NCBI GenBank assembly: GCA_039566865.1 | Contig: CM076962.1 | Coordinates: forward strand, 9,356,743-9,420,742 | Direction of reading: 5' to 3' | Length of the DNA stretch: 64,000 nt | From: Aurelia coerulea | Lineage: Eukaryota > Cnidaria > Scyphozoa > Semaeostomeae > Ulmaridae | Shown: piece after piece, positions 19,916-34,544 of the stretch | Layout of the letters: every line of letters starts with the position of its first letter | Position numbering within the stretch: the first letter of the stretch is position 1 | Made by a program: the position numbers and the translations under genes | The notes under the pieces: generated by a model | The model's database searches: none | Seen by the model: only the letters and a program-made list of their open reading frames with translations | Told to the model about the DNA's origin: nothing

Positions 19916-22900
19916 TACTTTACTAGCTACACTTTATATTATAAACAGTATTGCACTTATCGTTCTTTAAAACTTTAGTTCTACCAATTACTTCTTTTAA
20001 TAGACAATAGCATTTTCTTTAGTCTCATTTTATCTTTACTGCAGAAACAAACATCGATTATTCAAAAGTTTATTTTCTCAAAGAAAACAAAATATCAACA
20101 CAAAAAGTGTTGATTAACGTACTTTAGTAGCTTCATTTTATAATTTAAAGAGTATAGCATTCGTTGTTCTTTAAAACTTTAGTTTTGCCAGTAACTTCTC
20201 TTATAGCACTATATTAGTGCTGCAACAACTATTTTTGGAAACATTACTATAGACATTAGTTTTTTCAATAGTCTTATTTTAGCTTTAATGCATAAACAAA
20301 CCTCGATTAACCAATGTTTATTTTCTCAAAGAAAATAAAATATAAACACAAAAAGTGTTGATTAACGTACTTTAGTAGCTTCATTTTATAATTTAAAGCG
20401 TATAGCATTCGTTGTTCTTTAAAACTTTAGTTTTGCCAGTAACTTCTCTTTTTGCACTATATTAGTGCTGCAACAACTATTTTTAGAAACATTACTATTG
20501 ACATTAGCTTTTTCTTTAGTCTTATTTTAGCTTTACTGAATAAACAAACATAGTTCAATTAAATAATTATTTTCTCAAAGAAAACAAAAAATTAACACAA
20601 AAAGTGTCGATTAGCGTACTTAAGTATATACAATTTATAATATAAAGAATATTGCACTCATCGTTCTTTAAAACCTTAGATTAGCCAGTTACTTCATTTA
20701 TAGCACTATGTTAATGCTGCAACAACCATCTTTGGAAACATTACTATAGAAACTAGTTTTTTCAATAGTCTTATTTTAGCTTTACTGAATAAACAAACAT
20801 AGTTCAATTAAATAATTATTTTCTCAAAGAAAACATAAATATAAACACAAAAAGTGTCAATTAACGTACTTTAGTAGCATTAATTTATATTTTAAAGAGT
20901 ATAGCATTCGTCGTTCTTTAAAACTTTAGTTTTGCCAGTAACTTCTCTTATTGCACTATATTAGTGCTGCAACAAATATTTTTGGAAACATAACTATAGA
21001 CATTAGCTTTTTCTTTAGTCTTATTTTAGCTTTAATGCATAAACAAACCTAAATGTTTAATTAAATGTTTATTTTCTCAATTAAAACAAAAAATAAACGA
21101 ATAGTGGGGATTAACGTACTTTACTAGCTACAATTTATATTATAAACAGTATAGCACTTATCGTTTTTTAAAACTTTAGTTTTAACAGTAACTTCTCTTA
21201 TAGCACTATATTAGTAGTGCAACAACCATTTTTGGAAACATTACTATAGACATTAGCTTTTTCTTTAGTCATATTTTAGCTTTAATGCATAAACAAACCT
21301 CAATTAATTAAATGTTTATTTTCTCAAAGAAAACAAAATATCAACTCAAAAGTTGTCGATTAGCGTACTTTAGTACATACAATTTATATTATAAAGAATA
21401 TTGCACTCATCGTTCTTTAAAACTTTAGATTAGCCAGTTACTTCGTTTATAGCACTATATTAGTGCTGCAACAACCATCTTTGGAAACATTACTATAGAA
21501 ATTAGTTTTTTCTTTAGTCTCATTTTGGCTTTATTGCATAAACAAACATCGATTAATTAAATGTTTATTTTCTCAAAGAAAACAAAATATCAACACAAAA
21601 GTTGTCGATTAGCGTACTTTACTAGCTACAATTTATATTATAAACAGTATTGCACTTATCGTTTTTTAAAACTTTAGTTTTAACAGTAACTTCTCTTATA
21701 GCACTATATTAGTAGTGCAAAAACCATTTTTGGAAACATTACTATAGACATTAGCTTTCTCTTTAGTCTTATTTTAGCTTTACTGCAAAAATAAACATCG
21801 ATAAATTAAATGTTTATTTTCTCAAAGAAAACAAAATATAAACAAAAAGTGGGGATTAACGTACTTTACTAGCTACAATTTATATTATAAACAGTATTGC
21901 ACTTATCGTTCTTTAAAACTTTAGTTCTACCAGTAACTTCATTTATAGCACTATATTAGTGCTGCTGCAACAATTCTTGGAAACATTACTACAGACATTT
22001 GCTTTTTCTTTAGTCTTATTTTAGCTTTAATGCATAAACAATCCCCAATTAATTAATTGTTTAATTTCTCGATTAAAACCAAATATAAACACGTAAAGTG
22101 TGGATTAACGTACTTTACTAGCTAAAATTTATATTATAAACAGTATTGCATTCATTGTTCTTTAAAACTTTAGTTCTGCCAGTTACTTCTTACAATAGAA
22201 ATTAGTTTTTTCTTTAGTCTCATTTTAGCTTTACTGCAGAAACAAACATCGATTATTCAAATGTTTATTTTCTCAAAGAAAACAAAATTTAAACACAACA
22301 TATGGGGCGTAACGTTCTTTAGTAGCTACAATTTATATTATAAACAGTATTGCACTCATCGTTCATTAAAACTTTAGTTCTGCCAGTTACTTCATTTATA
22401 GCACTATCTTAGTGCTGCAACAACCATTTTTGGAAACATTACTATAGACTTTAGTTTTTTCTTTAGTCTTATTTTAGTTTTAAACAAACCTCGATTAACC
22501 AATGTTTATTTTCTCAAAGAAAATAAAATATAAACACAAAAAGTGTTGATTAACGTACTTTAGTAGCTTCAATTTATAATTTAAAGAGTATAGCATTCGT
22601 TGTTCTTTAAAACTTTAGTTTTGCCAGTAACTTCTCTTATAGCACTATATTAGTGCTGCAACAACCATTTTTGGAAACATTACTATAGACATTAGTTTTT
22701 TCAATAGTCTTATTTTAGCTTTACTGAATAAACAAACATAGATTAATTAAATGTTTATTTTCTCAAAGAAAACAAAATATAAGCACAACAAATAGGGCTT
22801 AACGTACTTTAGTAGCTACAATTAATTTTATAAACAGTATTGCATTCATCGTTCTTTAAAACTTTAGTTCTGCCAATTACTTCTTACAATAGACAATAGC

Positions 22901-25900
22901 TTTTTCTTTAGTCTCATTTTATCTTTACTGCAGAAACAAACATCGATTATTCAAATGTTTATTTTCTCAAAGAAAACAAAATATCAACACAAAAGTTGTC
23001 GATTAGCGTACTTTAGTACATACAATTTATATTATAAAGAATATTGCACTCATCGTTCTTTAAAACTTTAGATTAGCCAGTTACTTCGTTTATAGCACTA
23101 TATTAGTGCTGCAACAACCATCTTTGGAAACATTACTATAGAAATTAGTTTTTTCTTTGGTCTCATTTTGGCTTTATTGCATAAACAAACATCGATTAAT
23201 TAAATGTTTATTTTCTCAAAGAAAATAAAATATCAACACAAAAGTTGTCGATTAGCGTACTTTAGTACATACAATTTATATTATAAAGAATATTGCACTC
23301 ATCGTTCTTTAAAACCTTAGATTAGCCAGTTACTTCATTTATAGCACTATGTTAATTTTGCAACAACCATCTTTGGAAACATTACTATAGAAACTAGCTT
23401 TTTCAATAGTCTTATTTTAGCTTTACTGAATAAACAAACATAGTTCAATTAAATAATTATTTTCTCAAAGAAAACAAAATATAAACACAAAAAGTGTCAA
23501 TTAACGTACTCTAGTAGCATTAATTTATATTTTACAGAGTATAGCATTCTTCGTTCTTTAAAACTTTAGTTTTGCCAGTAACTTCTCTTATTGCACTATA
23601 TTAGTGCTGCAACAAATATTTTTGGAAACATAACTATAGACATTAGCTTTTTCTTTAGTCTTATTTTAGCTTTAATGCAAAAACAAACCTCAATTAATTA
23701 AATGTTTATTTTCTCAATTAAAACAAAAAATAAACGAATAGTGGGGATTAACGTACTTTACTAGCTACAATTTATATTATAAACAGTATTGCACTTATCG
23801 TTTTTTAAAACTTTAGTTTTAACAGTAACTTCTCTTATAGCACTATATTAGTAGTGCAACAACCATTTTTGGAAACATTACTATAGACATTAGCTTTCTC
23901 TTTAGTCTTATTTTAGCTTTACTGCAAAAATAAACATCGATAAATTAAATGTTTATTTTCTCAAAGAAAACAAAATATAAACAAAAAGTGGGGATTAACG
24001 TACTTTACTAGCTACAATTTATATTATAAACAGTATTGCACTTATCGTTCTTTAAAACTTTAGTTCTACCAGTAACTTCATTTATAGCACTATATTAGTG
24101 CTGCTGCAACAATTCTTGGAAACATTACTACAGACATTTGCTTTTTCTTTAGTCTTATTTTAGCTTTAATGCATAAACAATCCCCAATTAATTAATTGTT
24201 TAATTTCTCGATTAAAACCAAATATAAACACGTAAAGTGTGGATTAACGTACTTTACTAGCTAAAATTTATATTATAAACAGTATTGCATTCATCGTTCT
24301 TTAAAACTTTAGTTCTGCCAGTTACTTCCTACAATAGAAATTAGTTTTTTCTTTAGTCTCATTTTAGCTTTACTGCAGAAACAAACAACGATTATTCAAA
24401 TGATTATTTTCTCAAAGAAAACAAAATTTAAACACAACATATGGGGCGTAACGTACTTTAGTAGCTACAATTTATATTATAAACAGTATTGCACTCATCG
24501 TTCATTAAAACTTTAGTTCTGCCAGTTACTTCATTTATAGCACTATCTTAGTGCTGCAACAACCATTTTTGGAAACATTACTATAGACATTAGTTTTTTC
24601 TTTAGTCTTATTTTAGTTTTAATGCATAAACAAACCTCGATTAACCAATGTTTATTTTCTCAAAGAAAATAAAATATAAACACAAAAAGTGTTGATTAAC
24701 GTACTTTAGTAGCTTCAATTTATAATTTAAAGAGTATAGCATTCGTTGTTCTTTAAAACTTTAGTTTTGCCAGTAACTTCTCTTATAGCACTATATTAGT
24801 GCTGCAACAACCATCTTTGGAAACATTACTATAGAAATTAGTTTTTTCTTTAGTCTCATTTTGGCTTTATTGCATAAACAAACATCGATTAATTAAATGT
24901 TTATTTTCTCAAAGAAAACAAAATATCAACACAAAAGTTGTCGATTAGCGTACTTTAGTACATACAATTTATATTATAAAGAATATTGCACTCATCGTTC
25001 TTTAAAACCTTAGATTAGCCAGTTACTTCATTTATAGCACTATGTTAATGCTGCAACAACCATCTTTGGAAACATTACTATAGAAACTAGCTTTTTCAAT
25101 AGTCTTATTTTAGCTTTACTGAATAAACAAACATAGTTCAATTAAATAATTATTTTCTCAAAGAAAACAAAATATAAACACAAAAAGTGTCAATTAACGT
25201 ACTTTAGTAGCATTAATTTATATTTTACAGAGTATAGCATTCGTCGTTCTTTAAAACTTTAGTTTTGCCAGTAACTTCTCTTATTGCACTATTTTAGTGC
25301 TGCAACAAATATTTTTGGAAACATAACTATAGACATTAGCTTTTTCTTTAGTCTTATTTTAGCTTTAATGCATAAACAAACCTAAATGTTTAATTAAATG
25401 TTTATTTTCTCAATTAAAACAAAAAATAAACGAATAGTGGGGATTAACGTACTTTACTAGCTACAATTTATATTATAAACAGTATTGCACTTATCGTTTT
25501 TTCAAACTTTAGTTTTAGCAGTAACTTCTCCTATAGCACTATATTAGTAGTGCAACAACCATTTTTGGAAACATTACTATAGACATTAGCTTTTTCTTTA
25601 GTCTTATTTTAGCTTTACTGCAAAAATAAACATCGATAAATTAAATGTTTATTTTCTCAAAGAAAACAAAATATAAACAAAAAGTGGGGATTAACGTACT
25701 TTACTAGCTACAATTTATATTATAAACAGTATTGCACTTATCGTTCTTTAAAACTTTAGTTCTACCAGTAACTTCATTCATAGCACTATATTAGTGCTGC
25801 TGCAACAATTCTTGGAAACATTACTACAGACATTTGCTTTTTCTTTAGTCTTATTTTAGCTTTAATGCATAAACAATCCCCAATTAATTAATTGTTTAAT

Positions 25901-26099
25901 TTCTCGATTAAAACCAAATATAAACACGTAAAGGGTGGATTAACGTACTTTACTAGCTAAAATTTATATTATAAACAGTATTGCATTCATCGTTCTTTAA
26001 AACTTTAGTTCTGCCAGTTACTTCTTACAATAGACATTAGTTTTTTCTTTAGTCTCATTTTAGCTTTACTGCAGAAACAAACATCGATTATTCAAATGT

Positions 26100-29000
26100 T
26101 TATTTTCTCAAAGAAAACAAAATATCAACACAAAAGTTGTCGATTAGCGTACTTTAGTACATACAATTTATATTATAAAGAATATTGCACTCATCGTTCT
26201 TTAAAACTTTAGATTAGCCAGTTACTTCGCTTATAGCACTATATTAGTTCTGCAACAACCATCTTTGGAAACATTACTATAGAAATTAGTTTTTTCTTTA
26301 GTCTCATTTTGGCTTTATTGCATAAACAAACATCGATTAATTAAATATTTATTTTCTCAGAGAAAACAAAATATCAACACAAAAGTTGTCGATTAGCGTA
26401 CTTTAGTACATACAATTTATATTATAAAGAATATTGCACTCATCGTTCTTTAAAACTTTAGATTAGCCAGTTACTTCGTTTATAGCACTATATTAGTGCT
26501 GCAACAACCATCTTTGGAAACATTACTATAGAAATTAGTTTTTTCTTTAGTCTCATTTTGGATTTATTGCATAAACAAACATCGATTAATTAAATGTTTG
26601 TATTCTCAAAGAAAACAAAATATCAACACAAAAGTTGTCGATTAGCGTACTGAAGTACATACAATTTATATTATAAAGAATAATGCACTCATCGTTCTTT
26701 AAAACCTTAGATTAGCCAGTTACTTCATTTATAGCACTATGTTAATGCTGCAACAACCATCTTTGGAAACATTGCTATAGAAACTAGTTTTTTCAATAGT
26801 CTTATTTTAGCTTTACTGAATAAACAAACATAGTTTAATTAAATAATTATATTCTCATAGAAAACAAAATATCAACACAAAAAGTGTCAATTAACGTACT
26901 TTAGTAGCATTAATTTATATTTTAAAGAGTATAGCATTCGTCGTTCTTTAAAATTTAGTTTTGCCAGTAACTTCTCTTATAGCACTATATTAGTGCTGCA
27001 ACAACTATTTTTAGAAACATTACTATTGACATTAGCTTTTTCTTTAGTCTTATTTTAGCTTTAATGTATAAACAAACCTCAATTAATTAAATGTTTATTT
27101 TCTCAATTGAAACAAAATATAAACGCAAAAAGTGTCAATTAACGTACTTTAGTAGCATTAATTTATATTTTAAAGAGTATAGCATTCGTCGTTCTTTAAA
27201 ACTTTAGTTTTGCCAGTAACTTCTCTTATTGCACTATATTAGTGCTGCAACAAATATTTTTGGAAACATAACTATAGACATTAGCTTTTTCTTTCGTCTA
27301 ATTTTAGCTTTACTGAATAAACAAACATAGATTAATTAAATGTTTTTTCTCAAGAAAACAAAATATAAACACAAAAAGTGTCAATTAACGTACTTTAGTA
27401 GCATTAATTTATATTTTAAAGAGTATAGCATTCGTCGTTCTTTAAAACTTTAGTTTTGCCAGTAACTTCTCTTATTGCACTATATTAGTGCTGCAACAAA
27501 TATTTTTGGAAACATAACTATAGACATTAGCTTTTTCTTTAGTCTTATTTTAGCTTTAATGCATAAACAAACCTCAATTAATTAAATGTTTATTTTCTCA
27601 ATTAAAACAAAAAATAACGAATAGTGGGGATTAACGTACTTTACTAGCTACAATTTATATTATAAACAGTATTGCACTCATCGTTCTTTAAACCTCTAGT
27701 TTAGCCAGTTACTTTATTTAAAGCACTATATTAGTGCTGCAAAAACCATTTTTGGAATCATTACTATAGACATTAGCTTTTTCTTTAGTCTTATTTTAGC
27801 TTTACTGCAAAAATAAACATCGATAAATTAAATGTTTATTTTCTCAAAGAAAACAAAATATAAACAAAAAGTGGGGATTAACGTATATTAATAGCTACAA
27901 TTTATATTATAAACAGTATTGCACTTATCGTTCTTTAAAACTTTTGTTCTACCAGTAACTTCATTTATAGCACTATATTAGTGCTGCTGCAACAATTCTT
28001 GGAAACATTACTACAGATATTTGCTTTTCCTTTAATCTTATTTTAGCTTTAATGCATAAACAATCCCCAATTAATTAATTGTATAATTTCTCGATTAAAA
28101 CCAAATATAAACACGTAAAGTGTGGATTAACGTACTTTACTAGCTAAAATTTATATTATAAACAGTATTGCATTCATCGTTCTTTAAAACTTTAGTTCTG
28201 CCAGTTACTTCTTACAATAGACATTAGTTTTTTCTTTAGTCTCATTTTAGCTTTACTGCAGAAACAAACATCGATTATTCAAATGTTTATTTTCTCAAAG
28301 AAAACAAAATATAAACAAAAAGTGGGGATTAACGTACTTTACTAGCTACAATTTATATTATAAACAGTATTGCACTTATCGTTCTTTAAAACTTTAGTTC
28401 TACCAATAACTTCATTCATAGCACTATATTAGTGCTGCTGCAACAATTCTTGGAAACATTACTACAGACATTTGCTTTTTCTTTAGTCTTATTTTAGCTA
28501 TAATGCATAAACAATCCCCAATTAATTAATTGTTTAATTTCTCGATTAAAACCAAATATAAACACGTAAAGTGTGGATTAACGTACTTTACTAGCTAAAA
28601 TTTATATTATAAACAGTATTGCATTCATCGTTCTTTAAAACTTTAGTTCTGCCAGTTACTTCTTACAATAGACATTAGTTTTTTCTTTAGTCTCATTTTA
28701 GCTTTACTGCAGAAACAAACATCGATTATTCAAATGTTTATTTTCTCAAAGAAAACAAAATATCAACACAAAAGTTGTCGATTAGCGTACTTTAGTACAT
28801 ACAATTTATATTATAAAGAATATTGCACTCATCGTTCTTTAAAACTTTAGATTAGCCAGTTACTTCGCTTATAGCACTATATTAGTTCTGCAACAACCAT
28901 CTTTGGAAACATTACTATAGAAATTAGTTTTTTCTTTAGTCTCATTTTGGCTTTATTGCATAAACAAACATCGATTAATTAAATATTTATTTTCTCAAAG

Positions 29001-32000
29001 AAAACAAAATATCAACACAAAAGTTGTCGATTAGCGTACTTTAGTACATACAATTTATATTATAAAGAATATTGCACTCATCGTTCTTTAAAACTTTAGA
29101 TTAGCCAGTTACTTCGTTTATAGCACTTTATTAGTGCTGCAACAACCATTTTTGGAAACATTACTATAGACATTAGTTTTTTCTTTAGTCTCATTTTGGC
29201 TTTATTGCATAAACAAACATCGATTAATTAAATGTTTATATTCTCAAAGAAAACAAAATATCAACACAAAAGTTGTCGATTAGCGTACTGAAGTACATAC
29301 AATTTATATTATAAAGAATAATGCACTCATCGTTCTTTAAAACCTTAGATTAGCCAGTTACTTCATTTATAGCACTATGTTAATGCTGCAACAACCATCT
29401 TTGGAAACATTGCTATAGAAACTAGTTTTTTCAATAGTCTTATTTTAGCTTTACTGAATAAACAAACATAGTTTAATTAAATAATTATATTCTCAAAGAA
29501 AACAAAATATCAACACAAAAAGTGTCAATTAACGTACTTTAGTAGCATTAATTTATATTTTAAAGAGTATAGCATTCGTCGTTCTTTAAAATTTAGTTTT
29601 GCCAGTAACTTCTCTTATAGCACTATATTAGTGCTGCAACAACTATTTTTAGAAACATTACTATTGACATTAGCTTTTTCTTTAGTCTTATTTTAGCTTT
29701 AATGTATAAACAAACCTCAATTAATTAAATGTTTATTTTCTCAATTGAAACAAAATATAAACGCAAAAAGTGTCAATTAACGTACTTTAGTAGCATTAAT
29801 TTATATTTTAAAGAGTATAGCATTCGTCGTTCTTTAAAACTTTAGTTTTGCCAGTAACTTCTCTTATTGCACTATATTAGTGCTGCAACAAATATTTTTG
29901 GAAACATAACTATAGACATTTGCTTTTTCTTTAGTCTTATTTTAGCTTTAATGCATAAATAAACCTCAATTAATTAAATGTTTATTTTCTAAATTAAAAC
30001 AAAAAATAAACGAATAGTTGGGATTAACGTACTTTACTAGCTACAATTTATATTATAAACAGTATTGCACTCATCGTTCTTTAAAACTTTAGTTTAGCCA
30101 GTTACTTCATTTAAAGCACTATCTTAGTGCTGCAAAAACCATTTTTGGAATCATTACTATAGACATTAGTTTTTTCTTTAGTCTTATTTTAGTTTTAATG
30201 CATAAACAAACCTCGATTAACTAATGTTTATTTTCTCAAAGAAAATAAAATATAAACACAAAAAGTGTTGATTAGCGTACTTTAGTAGCTTCAATTTATA
30301 ATTTAAAGAGTATAGCATTCGTTGTTCTTTAAAACTTTAGTTTTGCCAGTAACTTCTCTTATAGCACTATATTAGTGCTGCAACAGCCATCTTTGGAAAC
30401 ATTACTATAGAAATTAGTTTTTTCTTTAGTCTCATTTTGGCTTTATTGCATAAACAAACATCGATTAATTAAATGTTTATTTTCTCAAAGAAAACAAAAT
30501 ATCAACACAAAAGTTGTCGATTAGCGTACTTTAGTACATACAATTTATATTATAAAGAATATTGCACTCATCGTTCTTTAAAACCTTTGATTAGCCAGTT
30601 ACTTCATTTATAGCACTATGTTAATGCTGCAACAACCATCTTTGGAAACATTACTATAGAAACTAGCTTTTTCAATAGTCTTATTTTAGCTTTACTGAAT
30701 AAACAAACATAGTTCAATTAAATAATTATTTTCTCAAAGAAAACAAAATATAAACACAAAAAGTGTCAATTAACGTACTTTAGTAGCATTAATTTATATT
30801 TTACAGAGTATAGCATTCGTCGTTCTTTAAAACTTTAGTTTTGCCAGTAACTTCTCTTATTAGTATTAGTGCTGCAACAAATATTTTTGAAAACATAACT
30901 ATAGACATTAGCTTTTTCTTTAGTCTTATTTTAGCTTTAATGCATAAACAAACCTCAATTAATTAAATGTTTATTTTCTCAATTAAAACAAAAAATAAAC
31001 GAATAGTGGGGATTAACGTACTTTACTAGCTACAATTTATATTATAAACAGTATTGCACTTATCGTTTTTTCAAACTTTAGTTTTAGCAGTAACTTCTCC
31101 TATAGCACTATATTAGTAGTGCAACAACCATTTTTGGAAACATTACTATAGACATTAGCTTTTTCTTTAGTCTTATTTTAGCTTTACTGCAAAAATAAAC
31201 ATCGATAAATTAAATGTTTATTTTCTCAAAGAAAACAAAATATAAACAAAAAGTGGGAACTAACGTACTTTACTAGCTACAATTTATATTATAAACAGTA
31301 TTGCACTTATCGTTCTTTAAAACTTTAGTTCTACCAGTAACTTGATTCATAGCACTATATTAGTGCTGCTGCAACAATTCTTGGAAACATTACTACAGAC
31401 ATTTGCTTTTTCTTTAGTCTTATTTTAGCTTTAATGCATAAACAATCCCCAATTAATTAATTGTTTAATTTCTCGATTAAAACCAAATATAAACACGTAA
31501 AGTGTGGATTAACTTACTTTACTAGCTAAAATTTATATTATAAACAGTATTGCATTCATCGTTCTTTAAAACTTTAGTTCTGCCAGTTACTTCTTACAAT
31601 AGACATTAGTTTTTTCTTTAGTCTCATTTTAGCTTTACTGCAGAAACAAACATCGATTATTCAAATGTTTATTTTCTCAAAGAAAACAAAATATCAACAC
31701 AAAAGTTGTCGATTAGCGTACTTTAGTACATACAATTTATATTATAAAGAATATTGCACTCATCGTTCTTTAAAACTTTAGATTAGCCAGTTACTTCGCT
31801 TATAGCACTATATTAGTTCTGCAACAACCATCTTTGGAAACATTACTATAGAAATTAGTTTTTTCTTTAGTCTCATTTTGGCTTTATTGCATAAACAAAC
31901 ATCGATTAATTAAATATTTATTTTCTCAGAGAAAACAAAATATCAACACAAAAGTTATCGATTAGCGTACTTTAGTACATACAATTTATATTATAAAGAA

Positions 32001-34540
32001 TATTGCACTCATCGTTCTTTAAAACTTTAGATTAGCCAGTTACTTCGTTTATAGCACTATATTAGTGCTGCAACAACCATCTTTGGAAACATTACTATAG
32101 AAATTAGTTTTTTCTTTAGTCTCATTTTGGCTTTATTGAATAAACAAACATCGATTAATTAAATGTTTATATTCTCAAAGAAAACAAAATATCAACACAA
32201 AAGTTGTCGATTAGCGTACTGAAGTACATACAATTTATATTATAAAGAATAATGCACTCATCGTTCTTTAAAACCTTAGATTAGCCAGTTACTTCATTTA
32301 TAGCACTATGTTAATGCTGCAACAACCATCTTTGGAAACATTGCTATAGAAACTAGTTTTTTCAATAGTCTTATTTTAGCTTTACTGAATAAACAAACAT
32401 AGTTTAATTAAATAATTATATTCTCAAAGAAAACAAAATATCAACACAAAAAGTGTCAATTAACGTACTTTAGTAGCATTAATTTATATTTTAAAGAGTA
32501 TAGCATTCGTCGTTCTTTAAAATTTAGTTTTGCCAGTAATTTCTCTTATAGCACTATATTAGTGCTGCAACAACTATTTGTAGAAACATTACTATTGACA
32601 TTAGCTTTTTCTTTAGTCTTATTTTAGCTTTAATGTATAAACAAACCTCAATTAATTAAATGTTTATTTTCTCAATTGAAAAAAAATATAAACGCAAAAA
32701 GTGTCAATTAACGTACTTTAGTAGCATTAATTTATATTTTAAAGAGTATAGCATTCGTCGTTCTTTAAAACTTTAGTTTTGCCAGTAACTTCTCTTATTG
32801 CACTATATTAGTGCTGCAACAAATATTTTTGGAAACATAACTATAGACATTAGCTTTTTCTTTCGTCTAATTTTAGCTTTACTGAATAAACAAACATAGA
32901 TTAATTAAATGCTTATTTTCTCAAAGAAAACAAAATATAAACACAAAAAGTGTCAATTAACGTACTTTAGTAGCATTAATTTATATTTTAAAGAGTATAG
33001 CATTCGTCGTTCTTTAAAATTTTAGTTTTGCCAGTAACTTCTCTTATTGCACTATATTAGTGCTGCAACAAATATTTTTGGAAACATAACTATAGACATT
33101 AGCTTTTTCTTTAGTCTTATTTTAGCTTTAATGCATAAACAAACCTCAATTAATTAAATGTTTATTTTCTCAATTAAAACAAAAAATAACGAATAGTGGG
33201 GATTAACGTACTTTACTAGCTACAATTTATATTATAAACAGTATTGCACTCATCGTTCTTTAAACCTCTAGTTTAGCCAGTTACTTCATTTAAAGCACTA
33301 TATTAGTGCTGCAAAAACCTTTTTTGGAATCATTACTATAGACATTAGCTTTTTCTTTAGTCTTATTTTAGCTTTACTGCAAAAATAAACATCGATAAAT
33401 TAAATGTTTATTTTCTCAAAGAAATCAAAATATAAACAAAAAGTGGGGATTAACGTACTTTAATAGCTACAATTTATATTATAAACAGTATTGCACTTAT
33501 CGTTCTTTAAAACTTTTGTTCTACCAGTAACTTCATTTATAGCACTATATTAGTGCTGCTGCAACAATTCTTGGAAACATTACTACAGATATTTGCTTTT
33601 TCTTTAGTCTTATTTTAGCTTTAATGCATAAACAATCCCCAATTAATTAATTGTATAATTTCTCGATTAAAACCAAATATAAACACGTAAAGGGTGGATT
33701 AACGTACTTTACTAGCTAAAATTTATATTATAAACAGTATTGCATTCATCGTTCTTTAAAACTTTAGTTCTGCCAGTTACTTCTTACAATAGACATTAGT
33801 TTTTTCTTTAGTCTCATTTTAGCTTTACTGCAGAAACAAACATCGATTATTCAAATGTTTATTTTCTCAAAGAAAACAAAATTTAAACACAACATATGTG
33901 GCGTAACGTACTTTAGTAGCTACAATTTATATTATAAACAGTATTGCACTCATCGTTCATTAAAACTTTAGTTCTGCCAGTTACTTCATTTATAGCACTA
34001 TATTAGTGTTGCAACAACCATTTTTGGAAACATTACTATAGACATTAGCTTTTTCTTTCGTCTAATTTTAGCTTTACTGAATAAACAAACATAGATTAAT
34101 TAAATGTTTATTTTCTCAAAGAAAACAAAATATAAACACAAAAAGTGTCAATTAACGTACTTTAGTAGCATTACTTTATATTTTAAAGAGTATAGCATTC
34201 GTCGTTCTTTAAAACTTTAGTTTTGCCAGTAACTTCTCTTATTGCACTATATTAGTGCTGCAACAAATATTTTTGGAAACATAACTATAGACATTAGCTT
34301 TTTCTTTAGTCTTATTTTAGCTTTAATGCATAAATAAACCTCAATTAATTAAATGTTTATTTTCTCAATTAAAACAAAAAATAAACGAATAGTTGGGATT
34401 AACGTACTTTACTAGCTACAATTTATATTATAAACAGTATTGCACTCATCGTTCTTTAAAACTTTAGTTTAGCCAGTTACTTCATTTAAAGCACTATCTT
34501 AGTGCTGCAAAAACCATTTTTGGAATCATTACGATAGACA
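26100..34540. repeat. Three HOR copies of ~2.64-2.93 kb
   Basis: The rare variant ACTTCGCTTATAGC lies at 26224, 28862 and 31793 (spacings 2,638 and 2,931). GTACTGAAGTACATAC follows near 26650, 29290 and 32220, and TAGAAACATTACTATTGAC lies further on in each copy. The ~293-bp excess in the second spacing is about one monomer plus a small remainder. This is a local HOR with gain or loss of monomers between copies. Confidence 0.7.
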
Positions 34541-34544
34541 TTAG

